A DNA stretch of 64,000 nucleotides from Ceratotherium simum simum. Taxonomy: Eukaryota > Chordata > Mammalia > Perissodactyla > Rhinocerotidae. The DNA lies in contig NW_004454261.1 in assembly GCF_000283155.1 (NCBI RefSeq), positions 795,464-859,463 of the forward strand, written 5' to 3'. The notes beneath the pieces were generated by a model. The model did no database searches and was not told the DNA's origin. It was given only the letters and a program-made list of their open reading frames with translations. This document shows, piece by piece, positions 22,150 through 35,142 of this stretch. Positions within the stretch are counted from its first letter, which is position 1; every line of letters begins with the position of its first letter. Both the position numbers and the translations under genes were made by a program.

Positions 22150-22335
22150 GGTCTATTTTATTGATCGAGCACCGGCTGGGATCCAGGCTTGAGGTGGGCA
22201 CATGCAATGCATCAGTCCACTTCATCTCCTGACCCCTTTCGCGGATAAAGAAACTGAGGCCATGGCCACGGTCACAGGAAGTGACAGACCTGAGATTGGA
22301 ACTCCTTCGTCTCCAAAGTCCATGCCTCCCAAGCC
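22150..22335 (-). mobile_element. MIR SINE, antisense
   Basis: The reverse MIR pattern includes gataaagaaactgaggccat and gacctgagattggaactcct. It is diverged. Confidence 0.65.
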
Positions 22336-23419
22336 CAGCAAGGTGCCCACCTCAGCATTTGTTCAGAAGTTGTGCATTTCTTATTTGTATGATGAAGGCT
22401 AAGTCTTCCCTGATGGAGCTGAGAGCCAGTGGCGGGTTGGGAAGTTGGAAGGTGTCCGTTTCTTCGAAGCGCTCCCCAGAGCGGGGCTCCCAGCTACGCC
22501 GGCTATGGTTACGCGTAGACCATCTTCAGGTCAGAAGGTCTGGATCGCCCCGAGGAGGCTGCTCTGCCTCAGTGAGTGGGAAGGGTGTGCCTGGAACCAT
22601 CTAGCACACGTTACTCAACCTTCTCAAGGACCACAGACCTTTGACATCAGACTGTTCCAGACCCCACCTCCATAGTTAGACTTCTGGGAGCCTTTGGTTG
22701 GAATGTGCCTGCTCCTCTGAAAGCAGATGCAGAACTTCCAGGTATGTGATGAGGAGGTAGGGGCTGTGCTAGGTCTCTGAGAGGGGGTACCTGGCAGAGA
22801 CATCAGGGCTGGGTCACCCATTAGATGTGGCCCCGAGGCCAAGTGAGATGCCTGATCGCTTGAAGAGCCCAGTGGCTTAGGAAACGCAGAGGAAGCGGCA
22901 AGTTTGGGGGAAAGAAGTTCCCTTTGAGATTTGTTGAGACCCCTGAGGGGCACCCAGGTCTGTGGGCAACTGGAAATGGGAACCTGGAGCTGGGTGATTG
23001 GAAGTCGTGATGCTGTGGGGTCACCCACGCTGAGGGGTGCAGAGGGGCTGGAGCGGGGGGCCAGAAGGCACCGTCAGAGGGAGGAAGAGACCAGAAACAA
23101 GGGGACAGAATCTCAAGGAGCAGCACCAACCACCGCGGAGAGGTCAAGTTCAGACGACCCTGCAAACTGGCCATGCAGACCTCGGGGAGAACATGAGAAT
23201 GTGGAGGAGTGCGTGAGAGGGAGGCGGAAAAGCCGCCAGCACAAGCTCCCTCCCAAGACCTGGACCAGCAAAGAAACCAAGGAAGGGGTCGCGGTGGCGA
23301 TGGACGTGACTCCAGGATGGGCGTGATGTGAACATGCGGGAGACGCGAGAACGGGGCCCGAGCAGAGGGCAGGTGACGGCCTGATGGTGGGTGCCCTGCA
23401 GGGGGCAGAGGCTCTAGAT
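22336..23419. other. GC-rich unique sequence, no gene recognised
   Basis: Overlapping frames occur on both strands (for example 22931-23326), but no domain, exon border pattern or known repeat was identified. Confidence 0.5.
23395..23408 (+). promoter_or_regulatory. CTCF-like motif
   Basis: CCTGCAGGGGGCAG matches the CTCF core at 13 of 14 positions. It is in GC-rich sequence just before a hAT-type repeat fragment. This is a weaker candidate than the one at 54076. Confidence 0.35.
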
Positions 23420-23530
23420 CAGGCCAGCAGCCTTTCTCTGTGAAGGGCCGGAGAGTAAGTCTAGGTTTTGCTGGTCTCTGTCACAGCCGCTCAGCTCAGC
23501 AGGAAAGCCACCATAGACCAGGCGTCAGGG
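23420..23530 (-). mobile_element. hAT-like relic fragment, antisense
   Basis: The fragment cagcctttctctgtgaaggg followed by gttttgctggtctctgtcac resembles the reverse end of the family seen at 41752. It is short and partial. Confidence 0.5.
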
Positions 23531-23575
23531 GTGTTGGGGATGCCAGGCAGAGAGGAGTAGAAATGTGGGGACCCA

Positions 23576-23822
23576 GGGCCGGCCCAGTGGTGTAGTGGTT
23601 AAGTTTGCGTGCTCTGCTTCGGCAGCCCAGGGTTCGCAGGTTTGGATCCTGGGCGCAGACCTACGCCCCGCTTATCAAGCCATGCTGTGGCAGCGTCCCA
23701 TATACAAAATAGAGGAAGATGGGCAGGGATGTTAGCTCAGGGCCAGTCTTCCTCAGCAAAAAGGGGAGGATTGGCATGAGATGTTAGCTCAGGGCTAATC
23801 TTCCTCACACACACACACAAAA
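23576..23822 (+). mobile_element. ERE SINE
   Basis: Head agggccggcccagtggtgta, two gttagctcaggg modules and a (CA)n-A tail. The direct repeat agaaatgtggggaccc lies on both sides. Confidence 0.95.
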
Positions 23823-24039
23823 GAAATGTGGGGACCCGGGGTCTGGGCTGGAAGGAGGAGGATGCAGGCAAGGAGGGGTGGGTGAAGACATAAGGGGGAC
23901 ATTACACAGTGGGGTGTGGGGCTGAGAGCTAGGTGAAGAGGCTGTGCCAGGAAGTGGGGTGACGGGGGGAGTTACAATTCCAGAGCCAATCCTAGATGGA
24001 GGAAATTATCAAAAACCTATATTTTGAGATTTTCTCCCA

Positions 24040-24545
24040 TGTGTGTGTGTGTGCGTGAGCGCACGTGCGCGTGGATATGTAAAATAGGTCCCTCCCCTCC
24101 CCCACCCTTTTACTATAAGAATCATTGATTTTTCCCCATTGGGACTAGTCAACATTCAGTTTAATAGAAAAATGTATGGAGTAAGAAAATGACAGCAGTG
24201 TCTTGCGAGTGGTTTTGGCCATTTTTCTCGCGTTAGCCCGTGTCATGTGTGTGTACGTGGATGTGTGCTTTGTGCACGTGTTTCTGTATATGTGTGTCAT
24301 ATGCGTGTTTCTGTGTATGCATGTATATACATGTGTGTTTCTGTGTAGGTGTGTGTTTGTGTACATATGTGTGTGTTTGTGTGTACGTGTATGTGTGTTT
24401 TGTACACGTGTGTTTGTGTATATGTGTTTCCATGTGTGCATGCATATATGTGTGCGCATATGTGATGTGTATACATGCATGTGTGTGTATGTGTGTATTT
24501 GTACGAATATGCTTGTGTGCATGTGTGTGTGCATGTGTGAATGTA
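24040..24545 (+). repeat. TG-rich alternating purine-pyrimidine tract
   Basis: Two blocks (24040-24080 and 24245-24545) are dominated by tgtg, gtat and catg steps. All frames on both strands are unusually open, giving His/Thr-rich or Cys/Val-rich spurious peptides. The block includes gcgcacgtgcgc, a near-perfect alternating run. Confidence 0.9.
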
Positions 24546-25572
24546 CGACACTTCTCGTGCCCTCTCTCCCGTAAGCAGCTGAAGGGCCGTGTCCAGCTCA
24601 GCATGCAGTTTCCAACTCCCTCTGATGCGATGAACTGGGCGCCACACCCCCCAACCTGGGGGGAATTTCCGTTTCCTGGAAACCAAGGCTTATGGTGTTT
24701 AAATTATTACTAATAAGTGATGGAATCGGGTTGCCTGCCAAAAGTGTATTTGCTGAGTGAAAATGTCAGAAGGCCGGGTGGTTTCTTAATTCACATTTTC
24801 CCCTGAATCCATGACATTGTCAGTGGCGACTGAAATCAGACCACATCCAAGACGAGGCAACCAGCCCTTAGCGTGGACAAGTTTTAAATTAGTAGTCAAA
24901 TCCTGGCTCTTTAAGACGGAAGTAAGTGGGTGTTGCCCCCATTAGGACAGTGGAGAGGCTGCTGTCTTTCGAGTTCATAGGAGCCTGTCCCATGCGACTG
25001 AGGACAACAGCCTGTGACTTCAGGGGCTGACTGGGGCCTGGCTGCCTCCCACCCCCTGCGTCCTGCCTAGGGCCCTTCAGATGGCCAGTTTCCATGGTGT
25101 GGGCCTGCTCCTCTGCTGGAGAAAGAGGGAAAGTTTGGCCACTGAGAAGAAAACAGGAACAGAAGCCCAGTTCTTACCAAAAGAAAAAGGAATTTGAATT
25201 CTGAAGATACCTTATTCCAGAGAAACTCAGAGCCAGCTCCATCCTTCAAAGTCCATTGCTGCAAAAGAAAAAAAAATTAAACATTGACTGAGGTATGACA
25301 GGGCGCCCAGAAGATTTAGGCGAAGAAGGCATAATGGGTCGCCCCGGGTCTAAGTGGACGTTGGATGCTCTTGGAAATAGTGGGTAGCCTTTAAAGGGTC
25401 CGGTCTTTTTTCCCCTCTAATTCCACACTCCTTGTCTGGCAGAATTGCAACAATTTCATGCCCAGGTCACTGCGGGACCCTCTTTGTTATTTGTCCTGTT
25501 CTCAACCCATCTACAGGTTCATTTCATTCATTTGTCCAGTGTGTTTCTCAGACACTGCTTGTGCATTTATTT
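24546..25572. other. No feature recognised
   Basis: Apparently unique sequence between the TG tract and an ERE. Confidence 0.55.
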
Positions 25573-25818
25573 ATTTATTTTATTTTATTTTTTTGTGAAG
25601 AGGATCAGCCCTGAGCTAACATCCATGCCAATCCTCCTCTTTTTGCTGAGGAAGACTGGCCCTGGGATAACATCTGTGACCATCTTCCTCCACTTTATAT
25701 GGGACTCCGCCACAGCATGGCTTGACAAGCGGTGCGACGGTGCGCGCCCGGGATCCGAACCCGGGCTGCCAGCAGCGGAGCGTGCGCACTTGGCCGCTAA
25801 GCCACGGGGCCGGCCCTG
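25573..25818 (-). mobile_element. ERE SINE, antisense
   Basis: Poly-T start, reversed gttagc modules and a head ending ggggccggccctg. tgcttgtgcattta at the left and tgctcgtgcattta at the right are the target duplication. Confidence 0.95.
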
Positions 25819-25830
25819 CTCGTGCATTTA

Positions 25831-26036
25831 GAACAGTGGTTCTCCGTCGGGGCAATCCTGCCCCCCAGGGGACATGGCAGTGTCTGGGGACTCAGGGCAG
25901 GGAGAGGGGGTGCTCCTGGCGTTGAGTGAGTGGGGGCCAGGGATGCTAATCAGCACCCCACAGTACCCAGGATGGCCCCCGCACAGAGAATGACGCAGCC
26001 CTAATGTTAGCAGTGCCGAGGCCAGGAACCCTGCAT
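25831..26036 (+). mobile_element. hAT-like MITE
   Basis: Starts acagtggttctccgtcgggg and ends agtgccgaggccaggaaccc. It is the same family as 20831 and 37286. Confidence 0.75.
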
Positions 26037-27754
26037 GAGTGCCTGCTGGGTGGTTGCATTGGGAATGATCCAAGATCGAGAAATGATGTGGTTTCTACCA
26101 GGATGGAGTGTTCAAGAATCCACTTTTCACCAAGGAGGAGATGGATGTTTAGTGCTCCAAACATACGAGCCTCCTCTCGGTGCCTGGAGCTGAGGCAGGG
26201 CTATCTCAAGGGCTGAGCCAGGGCCACTGGCAAGTGGGGACAGTTGAGACAGAATCTAAACTGTGCATCACTTGCTCCTTAGACCTGGCCCTCAGACTGA
26301 AGGGGATCCCAGAGAAGCCAGTGGATGTGATTTTTCTGGTCACCACAATAACACAAGCTTCAGGGCAGAAGCCAGGATTTGAGACAGCCAGTACTCTCTA
26401 GAGTGTTCTGGACTTGTTGCTTCTTGTTTGTTCCCAGGGCAAAAATTAATTGCTTTCTGGGGGGCAAAAAGGAACCTGGTGCCTTCCAGATGCCACCAAG
26501 TACCAGGAGAGCACGAACTGATGGCCTGAGAAGGCCACGTGTCTCCCCAAAGTGGAAGTGAATTAGCCAATCAGAACAAAGGTAACGAAACACGCTTTGC
26601 TTTGCTCCTCTCTAGTTACCCAAAGATGACAAGATCTTTTCTAAATACCAACCAGCCCTATGTAAGGCAGGTGATGCCTCCAGCTGGCACACGGAGGCAC
26701 AGGAATAGAAAGGCAATGGCTTCGGGTCACGGTGAGTCAGCGCCGGGCCGGGGACGCGGTCCAGAAATTGCCCTCAGCTTTTTCTGCATTTCCCTTCCTG
26801 TCATTACTGGTTACTAGGGAACCAGAGTATTTTCCTGTAAACAGCAGCCTCTTCCCTCTGTGCCCGGGCAGATTCATTCATCGAGGCTGCAATCCAGGGC
26901 TGCTGGCCGTTTTGGTCTCTCCTTTGCCCCCTCACATGCACCCAGGAACCTCAGCAGATGTTCCCAGTGGTGAGCGTTCCCGGGCGGCGTCTCCAGAAGA
27001 TCAGATGTGCGCTGGAGCCGGTGAGGAGGGGAAATTGCACCAATTCTGCGTTTCCCCACTTTATTTCTCAGGCCTCCCCATGTCTTGGACCAGATGACAA
27101 ATGAAGCATGCTGGGCCTATAAACAGCACACCAGGCGTGTTTCTGAGCCCCTGGGGAGCTGTGGGCCAACCTGGCCGGGCCGGGCCAGGCTGTACAGCGG
27201 GGCGTGTGGGAGGCCCCTGGAACCCAGTCTGGCGCGGCCACAGGTGAAGGGAGTCAGAGAAAGGCTGCTCAGGTCCCCGCCTTGGGAAGACAAACGAGAG
27301 AGGGGACCAGTGAATGTGATCGAGCGAGCGGGAAAGACGGTAACCGAGTGAGTCCCAGTTCCTATGGCAAGTTCAAGTTCAAGTTGAGAGCAGACGTACA
27401 GACCCGCACTCGAGCCTGCGTCTGGGGTGACTGCGGTCAGCAAGGAGCCTGACCCGGCTGAGCGAGGGGGAGAGGAGACTCGTGCTGGATTGAGGGACTC
27501 CCACGCTGCACGTGGAATGTGGCCGATGGGTGCTCTTGTCCACAGACCGGCCACCTCCCTTCCCCTGCTGCCTCTATTCCGCCAGGTGGAGGCGACGCTC
27601 GGATCCAGCCTCACGCCTCCTGGAAGGACTACCGGAGCCTCTGCTCTCGTCTCCAGGGGCTACTAGCCTGGCGTACCGGCACGAGTGGAGAAAGGCAGTG
27701 GGGAAATGTGCCTCCGCTTAGTCTTTTTGGCTGAAAGCTAACTGCCGGGTGGGT
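26037..27754. other. GC-rich unique block, possible promoter or exon 1 region
   Basis: The part 27150-27680 is relatively CpG-rich by eye (ggccgggccgggccagg, gatcgagcgagcgggaaaga). Donor-like sites occur at CACAG|gtgaag (27243/27244) and AGACG|gtaacc (near 27340). I could not confirm a 5' exon. Confidence 0.3.
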
Positions 27755-30700
27755 TTTTTGTTTGTTTAACTTTTTGTTATGGAAATTTCGAACATCTCCA
27801 GAATCAACACACAGGATAATGCACCTCATGTCGTGGGGCCATCACCAGCCTCTACAGTTATTGTACCCTCTTGTACCACACCCACTCCCCATCCTCCACT
27901 CGGTTATTGTATTTTTACAGGATTTTCTTAGGTTAAAATTTACATACAGTAAAGGCACAAATGCTGACTGTGTAATATTGACAAATGGATAGTCCATGGA
28001 ACGCACACCCCGTCATCACAGAGAATGTGTCCATCCACCTGCCTGGAAAGTTCCCGCCTGTCCCTTCCCAGTCAATCGCCACCCTCCACCACTGTTCTGA
28101 CTTTTTAAAAAATCTTAGATTAGTTTTGTCTGTTTCACAGTAGGTACTCTTGGATCCTGTGATTCTGAAATTCACCCGTGTGTTGCCTATTTCAGAGTTC
28201 ATGCCTTTGTATTAGTGAAAAGTATTCCAGCAATATTCTCCTATTAGCTTTTTAACTATAACTTTTTGCATTTTTTTTCTAGTGGTTGCTTTAGGGATTA
28301 CAATATGCGTCTGTACCGCAATCTGCAATTTCTCCTCCGTTCTCTTGATGATGGACATTGGGGTTATTTCTGCTTTTCAGCAGTTGTGAATGAAATTGCT
28401 ATGAACGTGTGTATGCAAGTTTTTTTGAAGATATATATTTGCATTTCTCTGGGATGAACACCTAGGAGAGGAATTCTGAGTTAAAGGGTAGGTTTAACTT
28501 TCTAGAAACCTGCCAAACCTTTTTTTCCAACCTGGTTGTATCATTTTACAGCCCACAAGTGTGTGAGAGTTATGATTTCTCCGTGTGCTCACAGCATTGC
28601 TTGTTGTCAGACTTCTTTATTTTAGCCATTTTAGTGAATGTTTAGTGGTTTTAATTTTAATTTCATTGTGGTTTTAATTTGCATTTCCTAGTGATTAATG
28701 ATGTTGAACACTGTTTGATGTACTTTTTGGGCATCCGTATATCTCTGTGAAGTGCCGGTTCAAGTCTTTTGCCCATTAGGTTGTCTTCCTATTATTGAGT
28801 TGTAGGAGCTTTTTATATATTGTGGATAAAAGCCCTTGGTCAGATATGTGTTTTGCAAATATTTTCTCTCAGACTGTGGCTTATCAATTTGTGTTCTTAA
28901 TGAAGTCTTTTAAAGAGCAGAAGTTTTAAATTTTGATGCAATCTAATTTATCAAGTTTTTCTTTTAAGCTTATTACTTACTGCATCCTAAGAAACCTTTG
29001 CCTACACCCCTGTGTTGTCTCTTAGAAGTTTTATAGTTTTAGCTTTTATATGTAAGTCTGTGATCTAACTTGAAACATTTTTGTGTATGGTGTGAGGTAG
29101 GGATTGAGGGGGTTTTTTTGTTTTTTCTTCCCATGTGGATATACTATTTGTTTAAACAACTTTCCTTCCTCTGTTGAATTGCCTTGACACCTTTGTCAAA
29201 AATTAATTGACGAGGAAAAGAGCTGGGGCTTCATTAGAAAAAAAATCAATTGACATTGTAAGTATGGATTATATTGGTTATATATTGCTGGATTTGATTT
29301 GTTAATATTTTGTTATGATTTTAACATATGTGTTCAAGAAGGCTATTGGTCTAAATACTTTTCTTGTAATATCTTTATCAAGTTTTGGTATCAACGTTTT
29401 TCTGACCTCATAAAATGAGTTTGAAGTGTTCCTTTCTCTGTTTTTGATGGAATTTGTGTATTAATTCCTTTTTCAGTCTTTGGTGATATTCGCCAGTGAA
29501 ACTCTGTGCTTGGAGTTTTCTTTGTAGGGAGGTTTTTGGTAATGTATTCAATTTCTTGGTTAGATATATGACATTCACATTTTCTATTTCATCTTCTATC
29601 AGTTTTGGTATGTGGTGTTTTTAAAAAAAAAAAGTTTAGTTGATCTAGCTTGTTGAATTTATTGGCTAAAGTTGTTCATAATAGTTTTTTATTATCATTT
29701 TGATTTCTGTTAGATTCGTAGTGGTATTTCTCAATTCATTCCTGATATTGGACAATTTGTGTTTTTGTCTTCCTTTCTTATCAGTTTTTTATAGGGGGTT
29801 GACAATCTTTTTTCTAAGATTTTTTAAAGAGCAGTTTTAGGTTCACAGCAAAATTAAGAGGAAAGTACAGAAATTTCCCATATACCCTCTGCTCTCACAC
29901 ATGCATAGCCTCCCCCATTATCAACATACCCCACCAGAGTGGTACATTTGTTGCAATTGATGAAACCTATATTGACACATCATTATCACCTAAAGTTCAT
30001 ACTTTACATTAGGGTTCACTCTTGGTGTTGTACTTTCTATAGGTTTGGACAAATGTATAGTGTTATACAGAGTATTTCCACTGCCCTAAAAATCCTCTGT
30101 GCTCCACCTGTTCATCCCTCCTTCCCCCTAAACTCCTGGAAACCACTGATTTTTTTACTATCTCTGTAGTTTTTCTTTTTCAGAATTGTCATATAGTTAG
30201 AATCATATAGTATGTATGCATTAACTTTCACTTAGTAATATGCATTTGTGTTTCCTCTGTGTCTTTTCATGGCTAGAAAGCTTGTTTATTTTTTGAAGAA
30301 ATTTCAATTTTGAAGAAATTTTGGTTTTGTTCATTTTTTCTCTTGTGTATGGAGTTTTTTATTTCATTAATTTTTTCTTTATTTTTTGCTTCTTTCTACT
30401 TAATTTAAGTTTAATTTGCTTGCCTTTTTATAGCTTCCTAAAGGTTGTACACTTAAATGATTGATTATTAAGTCTTTCTTTCTAATATAAGCTTATAAAA
30501 CTAAACATTTTCTTCCAAGCTCTGCTGTAGAGCATTCCTCAAATTTGGATATGTGTTGTTTTCATTATCATTCAGTTCAAAATATTTTCTAGTTTCCCAT
30601 ATGGTTTATTCTTTGGCCTATGGGTTGTTTTAGAAGTGTATTTAAAATTTTGTAAATATTTGGCTTTTTTCTAGATATCTTATTGATCTGTTTTCCATTG

Positions 30701-31138
30701 TGGTCAAAGTACATACATGCTTTGTATCATTTCAGTCCTTTGAAATGTTTTGAGACTTGCTTTATGGCCCAGAATATGACCCATCTTAGTGAATAGTCCA
30801 TGTACATTTGAAGAGAATGTGCAGGTTTTGGTTGTTGTGTTCTATGAATGTCAATTAGATCAATGTGGTTGATAGTGTCACTCAGATATTCTGTACCCTT
30901 ACTGATATTTTTGTTTAATTTCTATCAAAATTTCTGAAAGAAGCAACTATGTTCATCTATGTCGTCTTTTAGTTCTGTTAATTTTTTCTTTGTGTATTTT
31001 GAAGCTGTATAATAATACAGTAATAGGTGCAGGCACACCTATAATGATATGTGATCTTGATAAATTGATAATTTTATCATGATGAAATGTCCCTCATTAT
31101 CTCTAGAAATATTCCTTGTCTTGAAGTCTGTTTTGTCT

Positions 31139-31382
31139 TTTTTTTGTGTGTGTGAGGAAGATCAGCCCTGTGCTAACATCTGCCAATCCTCCTCTTTTTG
31201 CTGAGGAAGACTGGCCCTGGGCTAACATCAGTGCCCATCTTCCTCCACTTTATATGGGACGCCACCACAGTGTGGCTTCCCAAGCAGTGCGTCAGTGCGT
31301 ACCCGGGATGCGAACCGGCAAACCCCAGGCTGCTGCAGCGGAGCGTGCGCACTTAACCGCTTGCACCACTGGGCTGGCCCCT
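31139..31382 (-). mobile_element. ERE SINE, antisense, in L1
   Basis: Reversed ERE with tgtgtgtgtgaggaagatca at its start and gggctggccc at its head. The L1 sequence ctgttttgtctt is duplicated on both sides. Confidence 0.94.
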
Positions 31383-32806
31383 GTTTTGTCTTATTATAGC
31401 CACTCCAGCTTTCTTAAGATTAGAATTTGCGTGGTACATCTTTTTCCATCCTATTACTTTCACCCATGTGTGCCTTTGTGTTTCAAGGGGGTTTCTTTTA
31501 GACAGCATATGATGGAATCTTATTCTTTTATCCAGGCTGACCATCTGCCCTTTTGCTCAAGTGTTTAGTCTATTTACATTTAACGTAATTATTAACATGT
31601 CTGGATTTAGGAAAGCCATGTGTGCTGTTTCTTTCATCTGTTTTTATTCCTCTGTTCTTTATTTCCTGCCTCCATTCAGAATAATCAAATATATTTAGTA
31701 CTTCATTTGACTCCTCTATTACTTTTTCAGCTATATCTTTTTGTATTTTTAAGAAGTTGCTTTAGGGATTACGATATGCATCTTTAATTTATCACAAACT
31801 AGATAGACTTAATATTTTACTACTTAGTAAAATATTAGTACTTAGTAAAAAAATTTACTACTTTGCTTGTGTAATTCCATTTACCCCCCATCTTTTGTGC
31901 TATTATTATAATAGTACATTATTGTAGATGTAATCATGTAGACCACATCTACATATGTTATAAACCCTACAATAGAGTGTTATAAATTTTTTGTAAGTTA
32001 TATGTATTTTATAGAAATTAAGAGGAGAAAAGCAAAAAATACAGTCTTTTATAATTATCCACATTTTATCATTTCAAGTGATCTTTATTCCTTCTCATAG
32101 ATCCAAATTTACCATCTGGTCTTATTTCCTTTCATCCTGAAGAACTTCCTTTTGTGCTTCTCACAGTGTACACAGCAAAATTTCTCAGGTTTTGTGTATT
32201 ATAAAATGTCTTTATTTCACCTTCCTTTTAAGAATAGTTTTGCTGGATATAGAATTCTGTTTTGACAGGTTTCTTTCCCAGCATGTTAAAGGTGTCATTT
32301 CATTGTCTTCTGGTCACCATTGCTACTGATGAGAAATTGGTTATCGTCTGTGCTGTTGTTCCCCTGAATAAATGCAGTTTTTCTCTGACTGCTTTCAAGA
32401 TTCCCCCCCACCTCTCTCTCTCTCTTTTTAGCAGTTTACCATGAAACACCTAAATTGGTCTTCTTTGTATTTATCCTTCTTGGGGTTCATTGAGCCTCTG
32501 AGACCTGTAAGTTTATGTCTTTCACCAAATTTAAGAGGTGTTTGGCTATTCTTCAAATGTATCTTTTTTCTCTCCTCGTTCTCCTTTTCTTTTGGAATTC
32601 TAGTTACGTATATGTTAGACTATTTGTTCTGTTCATTTTTCTTCATTTTTTCTCTTGATTCTTCTGATTGGGTAAATTCTATTAATCTGTCTTCAGGTTC
32701 ACTGACTCTTCCTTCTGCCATCTCTAATCAGCTGTTAAGCCCATCCAGTGAAACTTTCGTTTCAGTTATTGTACTTTTCAGCTCTGGAATTTCTATTTGG
32801 TTCCTT

Positions 32807-33018
32807 TTTTTTTTTTTTAAAGATTTTATTTATTTATTTTCCCCCAAAGCCCCAGTAGATAGTTGTATGTCATAGCTTCACATCCTTCTAGTTGCTGTAT
32901 GTGGGACGCGGCCTCAGCACGGCCGGAGAAGCAGTGTGTCGGTGTGCGCCCGGGATCCGAACCCGGGCCGCCAGCAGCGGAGCACGCGCACTTAACTGCT
33001 AAGCCACGGGGCCGGCCC
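32807..33018 (-). mobile_element. ERE SINE, antisense, in L1
   Basis: Reversed ERE of the cccaaagccccagtagatag variant, head ggggccggccc. tatttggttc is duplicated at both borders. Confidence 0.94.
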
Positions 33019-33903
33019 TATTTGGTTCTTTTTTGTAGTTTCTCTTCCTCAGTTGAGATTCTCACATGTTTATTCATTATGCATGTAACTTCCTTTAAGT
33101 TCTTGAGAATATTCTTAGTAGCTGCTTTCTCTGCATCACCTGGATTATCTTGGTTTGGCTGGAATCGACTCCTTTTTTTTATCTTGAGTATGATAAGCTC
33201 ATTTCTTCTCATAGCTCATGATCTTTATTGGGTCCTGGACATCAGGAATGATGCATTGTAGAATCTCTGGATTCTGCTATGTTCCCCATGGTGGCATTTA
33301 ACTTGGCTGAACACAAACTCTGCCATTCCTGCAGTGGGCAGCAGTCAAAATCTCTTCTTAGATTTTTTAATCTTCAAGCTGCTGGTTTTTCTCCAAGACC
33401 CCTGCAGTCTTCCCCACACATGTGTGGTTTAGTCAGTTGGCCAAAGATTTAGGTGGACTCTGTAGGCAGATTTGGCTACCCTCTGTGGCTCTCTGCCTTC
33501 CAAGATTTCCCCTGTAACATTCTGGACTCTCTCCTTTGACGCTTCAACACAACCAGGCTGCTGCTCGCTGTGGCATTTGTGGATGGGGGTGTGCCCCCAG
33601 GCAAGAAGCCACAGAGTCACCAGTCTGACCTGTGACAGTGGTCTTTCATGGGTGGACTCCTGGCAGTGTCTGCCTGCTTTGGCCACCCTCCAGGGTCTTT
33701 AAATAGCTGTGTTTATTTTTTTTAATATTTTGCCCAGGTTTTGTAATTGTTATCTGCATGAGGGTTAGTCCAACCAATCTGCTCTACCATTACTAAAAGC
33801 CAGCACTCTGTTGCATGCCTTTTAAAAACTATTTTTTAAAAAACCTACACCTTGATGTGCTAAGAGCCCTTGATGAATGAACCTAAATAAAAAATATTTT
33901 CAG

Positions 33904-34153
33904 GGGGCCAGCCCCGTGGTGTAGTGGTTAAAGATCAGTGCGCTTCACTTCTGTGGCCCAGGTTTGTGAGTTCAGATCCCAGGTGCAGACCTACACTGCT
34001 CATCAGCCATGCTGTGGTGGTGACCCACACATAAAAAAGGAGAAAGATTGACACAGTGTTAGCTCATGGCTAATCTTCCTCAAGCAAAAAAAAAAGAGAG
34101 AGAAGATTGGCAACAGATGTTAGCTCAGGGCGAATCTTCCTCAGCGGAAAAAA
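33904..34153 (+). mobile_element. ERE SINE
   Basis: Head ggggccagccccgtggtgta and two gttagctca modules. aatattttcagg and atattttcagg flank it. Confidence 0.93.
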
Positions 34154-34717
34154 AATATATTTTCAGGAAACTGGACCAGCTTATCTGCAACCTATGACCT
34201 TGATTATCTTAGATGAATAAGGAAGAATTCCATGCTTTCTGCAATAGGCGTGTTGTGTGATAATACATTGGAGCAGCCAGGCTGGCCCACATGGTCCCAG
34301 TCAGTCTGTCTGTCTGATACTAACATCAAAGAATGTGTCCAGGGGGAGTAGAGCAGGCAGTCTCAAAAGATCATTACATTTCCCAGAATAGTCCTGAATA
34401 TCCCTAAAATAACCAAGTAGATTTTAAATTTTCTGAAATCTTTATGAACCTATTTATATTTTCTAACTGTACTGCCTCTTGAAATAATAATTCTACATAT
34501 TACTATCTGTTTATAGAGTACTGTTGCAGACTCTATCTGAAGTGCTATATATAATTTTATAGAATTCAGTATCAGATGTAATACTAGGGAGCTACTCAGG
34601 TATCCATTCATTTGATAAATATGGATCAGCTGCATGAGCCGTGCATGGCACGGAAGCACCACAACAAAACTGTCTCACGGGACGCCCTTGTCTCTACCGT
34701 GCTCCTCAGCATATGGA
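34154..34717. other. No feature recognised
   Basis: AT-rich unique sequence between an ERE and the MaLR-type LTR. Confidence 0.55.
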
Positions 34718-35142
34718 CCCGTATGAGTTTCCTGGGGCTGCCATGCAAAGTACCACAGACTGGGTGGCTTGAAACCACAGAAATGTATCCTCTCACAGTT
34801 CTGGAGACTGGAAAGTGTCGGCAGGGCTGTGATCCCTCGAGGGGAGGGTCCTTCCTGCCTCCTCCAGCTTCCGGTGGCTGTTGGCAATCCCTGGCATTCC
34901 TGGGCTTGAAGCTGCATCACTCCAGTCTCTGCCTCCGTCATCCCATGGCCGTCTTCCCTGGGCGTCCTTTTCTGTCTCTTATGAGAACACTGTCACTGGA
35001 TTTAGGGCCGACCCTAATCCAGTGTGATCTCATCTCGATCCTTACCTTGATTACATCTGCAGAGACACTATTTCCAAATAAGGTCGAATTCTGAGATTCC
35101 CGGTGGACACGAATTTGGGGGGACCCTATTCAACTCAGTACA
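34718..35142 (-). mobile_element. MaLR/MLT1-type LTR, antisense
   Basis: It begins atgagtttcctggggctgcc, includes tctcacagttctggagactg, and ends with cgaatttggggggaccctat. This matches a reversed MLT1-like LTR. No retroviral internal region is seen. Confidence 0.78.

Larger units (their letters stand above)
27755..33810 (-). mobile_element. Large antisense L1 composite
   Basis: About 6 kb of reversed L1 sequence. It opens with L1 3' UTR-like segments (27755-28250), then continues through reversed ORF2 (for example ttcaagtcttttgcccatta and tagccactccagctttctta). A second L1 3' end is nested near 29811-30290, so at least two insertions are joined. EREs split it at 31139 and 32807. No intact frame exists. 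Confidence 0.85.

Noticed and set aside
24145..24713. Overlapping long frames with His/Thr- or Cys/Val-rich peptides
   Set aside because: They follow from the TG-rich repeat; no start or splice context and no conserved domain.
26806..26825. Possible X-box at ggttactagggaacc
   Set aside because: Two mismatches to the X-box consensus and no second site nearby.
27117..27614. 165-codon minus-strand frame
   Set aside because: GC-rich sequence with equally open frames on the + strand and no similarity I recognise.
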